Position numbers and translations under genes: made by a program. This document shows, piece by piece, positions 28,906 through 36,574 of a stretch of DNA of 64,000 nt. Positions within the stretch are counted from its first letter, which is position 1, and the number at the start of each line of letters is the position of its first letter. Under the pieces are notes generated by a model. That model saw only the letters and a program-made list of their open reading frames with translations. It had not been told where the DNA came from and made no database searches. Location: the NCBI RefSeq assembly GCF_000263195.1, contig NC_018748.1, positions 2,790,001-2,854,000 on the forward strand. Direction: 5' to 3'. The stretch is from Emticicia oligotrophica DSM 17448. GTDB lineage: Bacteria > Bacteroidota > Bacteroidia > Cytophagales > Spirosomataceae.

Positions 28906-30246
28906 TTAAAACTGATTGATGTAATTTTTTAGATTTCCTTTCGATTTTTCGTATTCGAGGCGTGTGCTTAAAAAGTTGATAAGCGAATTCATATAATTAC
29001 TCTGTGCTTCTTTGTAAGAATAATCGGCATTGAGTAAGTCAGAAAGTGTTGAAATCCCTTTTTGGTATTCAAATGTGCTGCTTTCAAATACTTCTTTAGC
29101 GAAGTTTAAATTCTCTTTATTAATTTTTAAGTCGGATTGTGATTTTAGCAGGAGAGAGGCTGAATTTTGAAATGCTAACTGCATACTTTCGGTGCTTAGC
29201 TTCAAATTTGTGCGTGCATTTAATAGGCTAATTTCGCTTTGTTTAAGCTGGCTATTTTTACGATAACCACTAAAAATTGGCACGTTTACTTTCAAGCCGA
29301 CCGAAGAATAATCGAACCAATTAGTAAACGATTTACCGAAGTCATTGCCAAAACTCTGTGCTCCGTAGCGTCCGTATGCCGAAACGGTTGGTAAAAAAGC
29401 AGCTTGCTTACGCTTTACGTCAATTTCCTGAAGTGCGATGCTATTACTTTGTACTCGGTAGTCAATTATGTTATTTACATCCAGCGAGTTCTCTCTGATT
29501 AACTGTGTGAAACTTTCATAATTAATACTTTCATTAATACTTATTTCTTCGCTCAATGGCATACCTATTACATTTTTCAAGCGATTCAATGAAACTTCTT
29601 TATTGGCCTGAATGATTGATTTTTGAGCAAGAATATTATTAAGTGTTGATTGCGTGCGGTCTAAATCAGTTTTCTTGATGACCCCTTTTTCTAATCTTAA
29701 TTTTAAGATATTAACCAATTCACGATACTTCTTCTCATTTTCGAGGGTAAGTTTCTCTTGCTCTAAATAAACAAGTACTTGAAAGTAAGCATTCGCCGTA
29801 TTATAAATAAGATTTTCTTGTGTTTGCTCTTTTTTGAGGGCCGCTAACTGATTGTTCGGTTCTGCTGCTTTCAAACCTAATAGCATAGATTTATCATAAA
29901 TCACTTGGTCAACTTGGGCAGCAGCATTGGTATTATACTGATTACCAAACTGGATACGAATTTCAGTTGGACTAAACGCACCCGCAGGAATAACCGAAAC
30001 CTGACGTTTTAAATTATCATCAAAGCCTATATTGGCATTTACTTGTGGTAAATAGCCCGATAATGCTTCTCTCTCTTTTTCTTTCGCTGCCAAAATTTCA
30101 TTGTTGGCAATCGTATTACTTAAATGATTCTTGAGTGCATAATCAACACATCCTTTGAGCGAAAGCTGTGTAGCATTGCCTTGAGCATTGGCTGTAAGGG
30201 TACTGATTTGCCAAATCATGTAAATAAACAGACTCGTTTTTTTCAT
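28906..30246 (-). CDS. TolC-family outer membrane efflux channel
   Basis: A 446-residue TolC-like channel, first structural gene of the efflux operon. Signal peptide 1-21 (cleavage near ANA-QG). Two outer-membrane efflux protein repeats form the long alpha-barrel: the first begins LKGCVDYALKNHLS and includes the coiled helix LEKGVIKKTDLDRTQSTL; the second begins near FLPTVSAYGRYG and includes FEYQKGISTLSDLLNADYSY, the typical closing motif. It lies after marR, separated by 77 bp that hold a palindrome likely to bind MarR. Confidence 0.94.
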   Translation of the reverse strand: MKKTSLFIYMIWQISTLTANAQGNATQLSLKGCVDYALKNHLSNTIANNEILAAKEKEREALSGYLPQVNANIGFDDNLKRQVSVIPAGAFSPTEIRIQFGNQYNTNAAAQVDQVIYDKSMLLGLKAAEPNNQLAALKKEQTQENLIYNTANAYFQVLVYLEQEKLTLENEKKYRELVNILKLRLEKGVIKKTDLDRTQSTLNNILAQKSIIQANKEVSLNRLKNVIGMPLSEEISINESINYESFTQLIRENSLDVNNIIDYRVQSNSIALQEIDVKRKQAAFLPTVSAYGRYGAQSFGNDFGKSFTNWFDYSSVGLKVNVPIFSGYRKNSQLKQSEISLLNARTNLKLSTESMQLAFQNSASLLLKSQSDLKINKENLNFAKEVFESSTFEYQKGISTLSDLLNADYSYKEAQSNYMNSLINFLSTRLEYEKSKGNLKNYINQF

Positions 30247-30289
30247 TGGTATCTAAATTGAATTTTTCTTTGAAAAAGTTGATTTTAAT

Positions 30290-30309
30290 ATAGTTGATTT
30301 ATCAACTAT
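30290..30309. promoter_or_regulatory. Palindromic MarR-type operator before the efflux genes
   Basis: ATAGTTGAT-N2-ATCAACTAT is a perfect 9-bp inverted repeat. Its core GTTGAT-N2-ATCAAC recurs before marR at 30775-30788. A further half-site AGTTGAT lies at about 30278-30284. Confidence 0.72.
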
Positions 30310-30323
30310 CTGGGTAAAAAATT

Positions 30324-30755
30324 TTACCCGCCAGCGTTTTCTTTGAGTTTTGTTAATACTTGTTTAAATATTAGTAGCTCGGCATCCGAAACACCTTTTA
30401 ATATTGTATTGGCCATTTTGTCTAATGCTATTTTGCAATTATCTAATTTTTGAATGCCCGATTCGGTAAGTACAATGTATTTTTTTCTGCGGTCTTGGGC
30501 ATCATTTACACGTTGTACGAAACCTCTTGCCTCCATTTGGTCAATGTGTCGCATAATTCCCGATTTATCTAGTTGCATAATTTCGGCTAATTCTGCTTGA
30601 ATTGAATCTTCTTTTGAGGCGATAATTTTAAGTAAATGATATTGTTCTGGAGAAATCTCCAAACCGCTTTTGTCAAATTCTAAGGCAGTTGCTTTGTGTA
30701 AAGCTCGAATAGTACTACCAAAAACGAATTGAAGTGAATCTTTATCTAATTCCAT
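30324..30755 (-). CDS. MarR-family transcriptional regulator of the efflux operon
   Basis: A 143-residue winged-helix regulator. Recognition region AELAEIMQLDKSGIMRHIDQMEARGFVQR, wing VNDAQDRRKKYIVLTESG, and flanking dimerisation helices fit the MarR family; the length is typical. Placed first in the locus, with matching palindromes both in front of it and between it and the tolC-like gene, it very likely represses itself and the efflux genes and is released by a small-molecule ligand. A GGGTAAAA palindrome overlaps its stop codon (30312-30329). Confidence 0.92.
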   Translation of the reverse strand: MELDKDSLQFVFGSTIRALHKATALEFDKSGLEISPEQYHLLKIIASKEDSIQAELAEIMQLDKSGIMRHIDQMEARGFVQRVNDAQDRRKKYIVLTESGIQKLDNCKIALDKMANTILKGVSDAELLIFKQVLTKLKENAGG

Positions 30756-30774
30756 GAAAGTTGACTTTGATATT

Positions 30775-30788
30775 GTTGATTAATCAAC
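30775..30788. promoter_or_regulatory. Palindromic MarR-type operator before marR
   Basis: GTTGAT-N2-ATCAAC, the same core as at 30293-30306, located 20 bp upstream of the marR start. Position and sharing point to autoregulation. Confidence 0.7.
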
Positions 30789-30935
30789 TAATTGGTCATT
30801 AAAAAAGTTTCTATGATTCCTGAAAAAATAGATAAAATAAAAACAATTATGTTTAAACTTTGAAAAGTACAGAAATGAATAAGTATGGACTTCTGTTGAA
30901 TCCCTGAAAAACAATCAAACCATCTATCTTAATGA

Positions 30936-32393
30936 CTATTCAATCAAATCTGCAACTATCTTTGCAGAAGACAAAGCCAACGGGATTCCTCCTCCGGGAT
31001 GAACACTTCCACCGACAAAATATAGATTTTTAATTTCAGAAGAGAAATTGGCATGTCTTAAAAATGCGGCAAACTTATTATTCGAACTATTGCCATATAA
31101 TGCTCCTTGTGCCGAAGAAGTGCGTAATTCGATGGTTCTTGGGTCTAGAATTGATTCGTTTTCAATTAATTCACCAATATTCACACCTAAATTTTTGCTC
31201 AATTTATTAATAATATTTTGGCGAGTTGAAGCAATTATTTTTTCCCAATCTTGCCCCTCATTGGCAGGAGCGTTGATTAGCAAAAACCAATTTTCACAAC
31301 CTTCAGGAGCATCATCAGCTTTGCATTTAGAGGTAATATTAAGATAAATCGTAGGGTCGTGATAAATTGTCTTTTTTTGAAATTGGTGTTCAAATTCGGC
31401 TTTGTAGTTATTCGAAAAGAATATATTGTGTAAGCCTAATTGAGCAAATTGTTGTTTAATTCCCCAATAGAAAATCAAGCCAGAACCACTTTTTGCCTGA
31501 TTTAAAATCTTGTCAGGATGCTTTACTTTAGGAAGTAACTTACGGTAGGTAGGCGTTACATCCATATTCGAGACGACTTTATCGAAGGCAAGTTCGTGGT
31601 TGTTTACCCTTATTTTTTTTGCCGAACTATTTTCAATAATAATTTCTTCAACTTTTACCCCAAAATTGAATTTCACACCCAAATCTTTAGCTAAATCGAC
31701 CAAACTTTGGGTGATACCATACATGCCATTTTTAGGAAAAAAAGCTCCAACATTATATTCCAAATGTGGAATAATATTAAGCGTCGCTGGAGTTTGATAA
31801 GGGTCAGAACCATTGTAAGTTGCATAACGGTTAAATAATTGAACGGCCTTTTCAGTTTTAAAAAACCGTTCATTGGCTCTATTCATAGTGCCAAAAATGC
31901 CCATTTTAGGCAAATTCCAGTAACCTCTGAATGCTTTTTTTGAGGTCCAAGTCGATACTTTATGAAGAGAATCTTCTAAAAAAAGGCCACTCAAAACTTC
32001 ATATTTAAAAGCGGCATCTTTTAAAAATTTGATTATATTTTGTGCTGGTTCGCCAAGTTTGTATTCTGCTTCCTGAGCAAAAGCTTCAATATCGGCCGAA
32101 ACGCTAAGTCTAGTTCCATCATCCCAAAAATATTTACAAACTTCGGGTAATTTGAAATATTGGAAATAGTTTTCAGGATTTTTGCCTGAAAGTTCAAATA
32201 GTTCAGTCACAAACTGCGGCATCGTAAACAGCGAAGGCCCAGCATCAAAGCGGTATTCTCCTTGCTGAAATTCGCTTAATTTTCCCCCGGCATAGTCGTT
32301 GGCCTCAAATACTTCCACCGAGTATCCTTTATTAGCCAATCTGATGGCTGTTGCGATGCCTCCGATACCCGCTCCTATAATTGCTGCTTTCAT
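30936..32393 (-). CDS. crtD: Carotenoid desaturase of the CrtI/CrtD family
   Basis: An FAD-dependent desaturase of 485 residues. The N-terminal dinucleotide motif GAGIGGIATAIRLANKGY (7-24) is followed by FEANDYAGGK, and the C-terminus has YFVGGSVHPGGGIPLALSSA, the FAD-closing motif of CrtI-type enzymes. The segment RYATYNGSDPYQTPATL with IPHLEYNVGAFFPKNGMYGI fits the CrtD type (1-hydroxycarotenoid 3,4-desaturase), an enzyme of the monocyclic saproxanthin/myxol pathway in Bacteroidota. That subtype is inferred from motif similarity; phytoene desaturase is the alternative. No other crt gene lies in the window, so the rest of the pathway must be elsewhere. Confidence 0.85.
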   Translation of the reverse strand: MKAAIIGAGIGGIATAIRLANKGYSVEVFEANDYAGGKLSEFQQGEYRFDAGPSLFTMPQFVTELFELSGKNPENYFQYFKLPEVCKYFWDDGTRLSVSADIEAFAQEAEYKLGEPAQNIIKFLKDAAFKYEVLSGLFLEDSLHKVSTWTSKKAFRGYWNLPKMGIFGTMNRANERFFKTEKAVQLFNRYATYNGSDPYQTPATLNIIPHLEYNVGAFFPKNGMYGITQSLVDLAKDLGVKFNFGVKVEEIIIENSSAKKIRVNNHELAFDKVVSNMDVTPTYRKLLPKVKHPDKILNQAKSGSGLIFYWGIKQQFAQLGLHNIFFSNNYKAEFEHQFQKKTIYHDPTIYLNITSKCKADDAPEGCENWFLLINAPANEGQDWEKIIASTRQNIINKLSKNLGVNIGELIENESILDPRTIELRTSSAQGALYGNSSNNKFAAFLRHANFSSEIKNLYFVGGSVHPGGGIPLALSSAKIVADLIE

Positions 32394-32596
32394 TGCAAAT
32401 ACGATTTCTTAGTTTTATCATAACAACACGCGTCAGCGGTTTAGTGTTAAGAAAATTCCTAAAAATATATACCTAGAGCTTTTTTAAATATTAAAAATAT
32501 CAGTGATGTTGAGATTTTTTCATTATTTTGCGTCACAATTAAAATTTCCCCTTAAATCATAAAATCAATTAAGCTCACTAAGAGTAAAACCAAGCA

Positions 32597-33760
32597 ATGG
32601 CAAAATTATTGATTGTTGATGACGAAAAAAGTATTCGAGATGCCCTTCGTGACATTCTAGAATATGAAGAGTACGAAGTAGATGAAGCAAAAGATGGAGA
32701 AGAGGGCCTCGAAATGGTGCTAAAAACACAATATGATGTTGCTCTTTGTGATATCAAGATGCCCAAATTAGATGGTCTAGAAATGCTGTTGAAAGCCAAA
32801 GAAGAAGGGGTAATGACCCAATTTGTTATGATTTCGGCTTTTGGCAATGTTGAAAATGCAGTAGAAGCCACTAAACGTGGTGCCTTTGACTTCATTACGA
32901 AACCACCTGATTTGAATCGTTTGCTGGTTACTGTACGCAACGCCATCGAAAAGAGCAAAGACGTTGAAGTAATCAAAGTACTCAAACGCAGAATTTATAA
33001 AATTAACGAAATCGTTGGAGAATCAGACCTTATTAGAAAGGTTAAAGAAACCATTGATAGAGTAGCACCAACAGAAGCTCGTGTGCTTATCACTGGACCA
33101 AATGGTTCGGGTAAGGAAATGGTTGCTAAGCAAATTCATGAGAAAAGTAATAGATGTAATCAGCCTTCGATTGAGGTAAACTGTGCGGCTATACCTTCTG
33201 AATTAATTGAAAGTGAACTCTTTGGCCACGAAAAAGGGGCATTTACTTCGGCGATAAAACAACGTATCGGTAAATTTGAACAAGCCGATGGCGGTACACT
33301 TTTCTTAGATGAAATTGGCGATATGAGCCTTTCTGCCCAAGCAAAAGTGCTTCGTGCTTTACAAGAAAGTAAGATTACACGTGTGGGTGGTGATAAGGAA
33401 ATAAAGATAAATGTGCGTGTGATTGCGGCTACAAATAAAGATTTGCGTAAAGAAATTGCCGAAGGTAACTTCCGTGAAGACTTATTCCACCGCTTGAATG
33501 TCATTCCGATTCATGTTCCTGCTTTGACTGACCGTAAAGATGATATTCCGTTATTAGCAGAGAAGTTTTTGTGCGATGTGGCTGATGAGTATGGCGATAA
33601 TCCGAAAGAATTTGCTCCCGAAGCAATGGAATATATGAAAAGCCTCCCTTGGACAGGAAACGTGCGTGAATTACGCAACGTAGTTGAGCGATTGGTCATT
33701 ATGTGTGGACCAACTATTACACTCGATGATGTGAAAATGTATGCAGGTGGCGGTTTCTGA
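32597..33760 (+). CDS. NtrC-type response regulator with AAA+ domain but no DNA-binding domain
   Basis: 387 residues. Receiver domain 1-120 with DDE at 8-10, phosphoacceptor Asp52 (CDIKMP), Ser80 and Lys102. Sigma-54-activator AAA+ domain follows: Walker A GPNGSGKE (167-174), loop GAFTSA (214-219), Walker B TLFLDEIGD (234-242), arginine-finger region FREDLFHRL (292-300) and WTGNVRELRNVVERL (352-366). The protein ends at residue 387 (YAGGGF), where NtrC-type proteins would begin their Fis helix-turn-helix, and no DNA-binding domain is present. The sigma-54 contact loop, normally GAFTGA, has Ser for the second Gly. It is a single gene without a neighbouring sensor kinase. Confidence 0.93.
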   Translation: MAKLLIVDDEKSIRDALRDILEYEEYEVDEAKDGEEGLEMVLKTQYDVALCDIKMPKLDGLEMLLKAKEEGVMTQFVMISAFGNVENAVEATKRGAFDFITKPPDLNRLLVTVRNAIEKSKDVEVIKVLKRRIYKINEIVGESDLIRKVKETIDRVAPTEARVLITGPNGSGKEMVAKQIHEKSNRCNQPSIEVNCAAIPSELIESELFGHEKGAFTSAIKQRIGKFEQADGGTLFLDEIGDMSLSAQAKVLRALQESKITRVGGDKEIKINVRVIAATNKDLRKEIAEGNFREDLFHRLNVIPIHVPALTDRKDDIPLLAEKFLCDVADEYGDNPKEFAPEAMEYMKSLPWTGNVRELRNVVERLVIMCGPTITLDDVKMYAGGGF

Positions 33761-33785
33761 TTTTATTTAAAGTAATTAGTAATAT

Positions 33786-33822
33786 AACGTCGGCAAGGCT
33801 CAAAACTTTGCCGACGTTTTTT
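33786..33822. terminator. Terminator after the NtrC-type gene
   Basis: AACGTCGGCAA pairs with TTGCCGACGTT (11 bp or more), followed by a T tract. It also lies just past the end of the convergent Rieske gene. Confidence 0.92.
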
Positions 33823-33829
33823 GTGCTTC

Positions 33830-34246
33830 TTAAGCAATACTCAAAGTAGTACCCGACAAGGTAACTGTATAGGCTGTAATGCTTCCATTGCCAACCCCCG
33901 TACCATTAGTTTTAAAATACCAATCATGTGCGGTGCACTGAAATTGACCTTTTGCGGAATTATAAACTATTTGGTCTTTCTTTTCATGTGGGCAAGTACG
34001 AGCAATGGCAACAAACGCTGAACTTGTATTGCCTGAGGCGATTCGAGCTAAAACTACGCCATTTGTTTTGATGTACCCACCAACATTATTAAGGGCGGTA
34101 GTGGTAGATAAATCTACTGTAAAAGCAGAAATTGGGGTGACAGTATCCGTACCTCCGCATGAGGTAAGTGCAGCCATTAATGCAGCACCACTAAAACCAA
34201 TTTGCATCAAAAAATCTTTGCGTGAGATAGCCTCTGAATTCTTCAT
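33830..34246 (-). CDS. Small Rieske [2Fe-2S] lipoprotein
   Basis: An exported iron-sulfur protein of 138 residues. The Rieske ligands are present: Cys85-Pro-His87 and Cys104-Thr-Ala-His107. Lipobox LTSC puts the acylated Cys at residue 30, after a hydrophobic stretch (IGFSGAALMAAL); an Arg-Lys pair (SRKDF) rather than a full Tat motif precedes it. The spacing between ligand pairs (about 16 residues) is that of the soluble ferredoxin-like Rieske group. No cytochrome bc or oxidase gene is adjacent, so its electron-transfer partner is unknown. Confidence 0.9.
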   Translation of the reverse strand: MKNSEAISRKDFLMQIGFSGAALMAALTSCGGTDTVTPISAFTVDLSTTTALNNVGGYIKTNGVVLARIASGNTSSAFVAIARTCPHEKKDQIVYNSAKGQFQCTAHDWYFKTNGTGVGNGSITAYTVTLSGTTLSIA

Positions 34247-34345
34247 AAATAGAATCTTTTAAAGTGAATAATAGAAAATTTGTAAAGAATCTATCTATAA
34301 GAAAATGCGGTTTAATAAATAAATAGGTTTTGTAATTCTAAGGAC

Positions 34346-34378
34346 GAAAAAAAAGGAAGTGCAAGTTGCACTTCCTTT
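34346..34378 (-). terminator. Terminator of purM
   Basis: Perfect 13-bp stem AAAGGAAGTGCAA / TTGCACTTCCTTT with a one-base centre (a wider loop will form in RNA), and an A tract at 34347-34354 that becomes a T tract on the minus strand. Confidence 0.88.
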
Positions 34379-34423
34379 GCTATATTCAAATAAATTTAGA
34401 AAAATTCTTAATGAAGGTCTTGA

Positions 34424-35581
34424 TTAGTAGGTAAATTCACCAAATTCGCTATTGATGCTTACCTTCTTACTTTGTGCAGCTTCAACTCGACCAATTATTT
34501 GAGCTTCGATGCCAAAAGAATTAGCTATTTCGATAACTCTTTGAGCATATGCTTCTTCGAGATAAACCTCAAGTCTGTGGCCCATGTTAAATACTTTATA
34601 CATCTCTTGCCATGAAGTTCCACTTTGTTCGTGAATAAGTTTAAACAAGGGTGGAATTGGAAAGAGATTATCCTTAATTACGTGTAAGTTTTCGATAAAA
34701 TGTAAGACTTTTGTTTGAGCCCCACCACTGCAATGAACCATGCCATGAATATGCTGACGAAGTTCGGCCAAAAATGCTTTCGCAACTGGAGCGTACGTAC
34801 GCGTAGGTGAGAGGATAAGTTTTCCTACATTAACACCTGCAATTTCTTCTGTTAGAAGTTTAGCTCCACTATAAACTAAATCTTTATTGATTTCCCCATC
34901 AAAACTTTCTGGATATTTTTCTGCGTAAATTTTACCTAAAACATCATGGCGAGCTGAAGTCAGACCATTACTCCCCATACCTCCGTTGTAGGCAGTTTCG
35001 TAGTTTGATTGTCCATAAGATGCTAAGCCAACAATCACATCCCCAGCCTTGATATTGTCGTTTGAGATAACATCTGAGCGTTTCATGCGGGCAATAATGG
35101 TGCTGTTTACGGCAATTGTACGAACTAAATCTCCTACATCAGCTGTTTCCCCACCAGTACTGTAAATTTCCACACCATGACTACGAAGCATTTCTAAACA
35201 TTCTTCGGTACCGTTGATAATTTCAGCAATGACTTCTCCCGGAATTTTATTTTTATTACGGTCGATACTTGATGAAATAAGCATCGGGCCAACGGCTCCT
35301 ACGCAAATTAAATCATCGGTATTCATCACAATCGAGTCTTGTGCAATGCCACGCCAAACCGAAATATCACCCGTTTCTTTCCAATATAAATATGCCAATG
35401 AAGTTTTTGTTCCAGCACCATCGGCATGCATGATATTACAATATTCGGCATCTCCACCTAATGTATCGGGTGAAATTTTGCAAAATGCTTTTGGAAAAAG
35501 ACCTTTGTCGAGTTTTTCGATGGCTTTATGCACATCTTCTTTTGCAGCCGAAACTCCACGCTGCATATAACGGTCAGTCAT
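34424..35581 (-). CDS. purM: Phosphoribosylformylglycinamidine cyclo-ligase (AIR synthetase)
   Basis: A cytosolic enzyme of purine synthesis that closes FGAM to AIR using ATP. 385 residues, slightly longer than the E. coli protein (345). PurM signatures: the N-terminal substrate loop (HADGAGTKTSLAYLYW), the Mg/ATP region MNTDDLICVGA, the active-site run GVEIYSTGGETADVGD, and VGLASYGQSNYETAYNGGMGSNGL. The C-terminal half has VHCSGGAQTKVLHF and KVFNMGHRLEVY, as in Bacteroidota versions. It is monocistronic, with a -7 box (TACCTTTG on the minus strand, 35604-35611) only about 25 bp before the start codon. Confidence 0.94.
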   Translation of the reverse strand: MTDRYMQRGVSAAKEDVHKAIEKLDKGLFPKAFCKISPDTLGGDAEYCNIMHADGAGTKTSLAYLYWKETGDISVWRGIAQDSIVMNTDDLICVGAVGPMLISSSIDRNKNKIPGEVIAEIINGTEECLEMLRSHGVEIYSTGGETADVGDLVRTIAVNSTIIARMKRSDVISNDNIKAGDVIVGLASYGQSNYETAYNGGMGSNGLTSARHDVLGKIYAEKYPESFDGEINKDLVYSGAKLLTEEIAGVNVGKLILSPTRTYAPVAKAFLAELRQHIHGMVHCSGGAQTKVLHFIENLHVIKDNLFPIPPLFKLIHEQSGTSWQEMYKVFNMGHRLEVYLEEAYAQRVIEIANSFGIEAQIIGRVEAAQSKKVSINSEFGEFTY

Positions 35582-35603
35582 TTTTTATCTAATAATTGAG
35601 CTA

Positions 35604-35611
35604 CAAAGGTA
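35604..35611 (-). promoter_or_regulatory. -7 box of purM
   Basis: TACCTTTG on the minus strand matches TAnnTTTG exactly. The expected -33 position falls within the AATTAAG tandem repeat and has no TTG. Confidence 0.6.
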
Positions 35612-35617
35612 AGGCTT

Positions 35618-35645
35618 AATTAAGAATTAAGAATTAAGAATTAAG
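35618..35645. repeat. Tandem repeat AATTAAG x4 in the purM promoter
   Basis: Four perfect copies of the 7-bp unit AATTAAG, covering the place where the -33 element should be. It begins 6 bp upstream of the -7 box. Confidence 0.9.
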
Positions 35646-35703
35646 AAATTTCTCGAAAAAGAATGAAAATTAGTGATAATTTGTGCGTTTTTGCTTAAAA
35701 ACA

Positions 35704-36504
35704 CTACCTCTTCTTTCGTTTTTTCAAATTGTATTTTTCTCCTTTTTCGAGTATAATAAACTTCATTTCTTTGGCTTGTTTGGTTGTTTCAAAAATCATC
35801 ACTTGACTTTCGCCCAATACTTCTGCATTTCGATTATCTTGTACCCAAAGGGCTGTATTTTCATCAATACCAATACCTAATAAAGTAGGATTTTGAAAAA
35901 TTAAACCAATAAGTCTATTTTGTCTTTGGCGTTTAATAAAATGTTGGTCAACGATGATTTCATTCATTAAGCCGAGCCCTTTTTTAGTTTCTACTTTTGT
36001 TCCATCAATTACTTTAAAATCACCTTCGCCTGTAATCATAATTTCCGACATAATGGCAGTTCCAGCACTTGTTCCAGCAAAAACCACTTGATTATTATAG
36101 CGTTCGTGCATCGCTTTAAAAAGTTCTTCATCTTTCAACACATCCATGATTCGATTTTGGTCTCCTCCACAAAAGAAAACCCCCTTAGCGGCTTTGAGTT
36201 GATTTAAAAGTAAAGCTTTACTTTCAGTGGTAAGAGGTGCCAAAGGAGCTTTTTCAACCACAATTTTTGAAAGAACTCCAATCTCATTTTTAATATTGGA
36301 ATAAGCAGCTTCTTGCTCGCCACTCGCCCACGGAATCACCAATATATTTCCTTTTTCATTGCCGCTTAGTTCGATAAATTTTGTGAGAATATCAGGCGTG
36401 CGTTTGCCGCCCCCAATCATTATAAGTTGTTTTTGGGCGAATAATAAATTTGAACAAATAAGGGTAAGTAGAAATATTTGAAATGACTTTTGGATATTTT
36501 TCAT
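35704..36504 (-). CDS. Exported cyanophycinase-like peptidase (S51 family)
   Basis: A serine peptidase of 266 residues related to cyanophycinase, which splits Arg-Asp dipeptides from cyanophycin. Signal peptide 1-23 (ending LFA-QK), so it acts outside the cytoplasm, as in CphE-type enzymes. Motifs: IMIGGGKRTPDIL (28-40), FFCGGDQNRIMDVL (110-123), the nucleophile elbow AGTSAGT (Ser146), and VDQHFIKRQRQNRL with a His at 188, all typical. The ATG at 36504 was chosen since it starts a signal peptide; the longer frame up to 36753 runs back across the divergent promoter and into the GH130 gene. No cyanophycin synthetase is seen, consistent with scavenging. Confidence 0.88.
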   Translation of the reverse strand: MKNIQKSFQIFLLTLICSNLLFAQKQLIMIGGGKRTPDILTKFIELSGNEKGNILVIPWASGEQEAAYSNIKNEIGVLSKIVVEKAPLAPLTTESKALLLNQLKAAKGVFFCGGDQNRIMDVLKDEELFKAMHERYNNQVVFAGTSAGTAIMSEIMITGEGDFKVIDGTKVETKKGLGLMNEIIVDQHFIKRQRQNRLIGLIFQNPTLLGIGIDENTALWVQDNRNAEVLGESQVMIFETTKQAKEMKFIILEKGEKYNLKKRKKR

Positions 36505-36530
36505 AAGCGTAGTTTTTGATAATTTATCTA

Positions 36531-36538
36531 TATCTTTG
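36531..36538 (+). promoter_or_regulatory. -7 box of the GH130 gene
   Basis: TATCTTTG matches TAnnTTTG and ends 36 bp before the ATG. No -33 TTG at the usual distance was found. Confidence 0.5.
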
Positions 36539-36574
36539 GGCTGAAAATTCAACCAAAAATATTCATACAAACCT

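Noticed and set aside
30312-30329. GGGTAAAA / TTTTACCC palindrome over the marR stop codon
   Set aside because: The 2-nt centre and missing T tract make it a poor terminator, and unlike the GTTGAT sites it has no second copy, so it was not called an operator.
35618-35645. Possible CRISPR or minisatellite array
   Set aside because: Units are 7 bp with no spacers; it is a plain tandem repeat and is listed as such. No CRISPR repeat-spacer pattern was seen anywhere.
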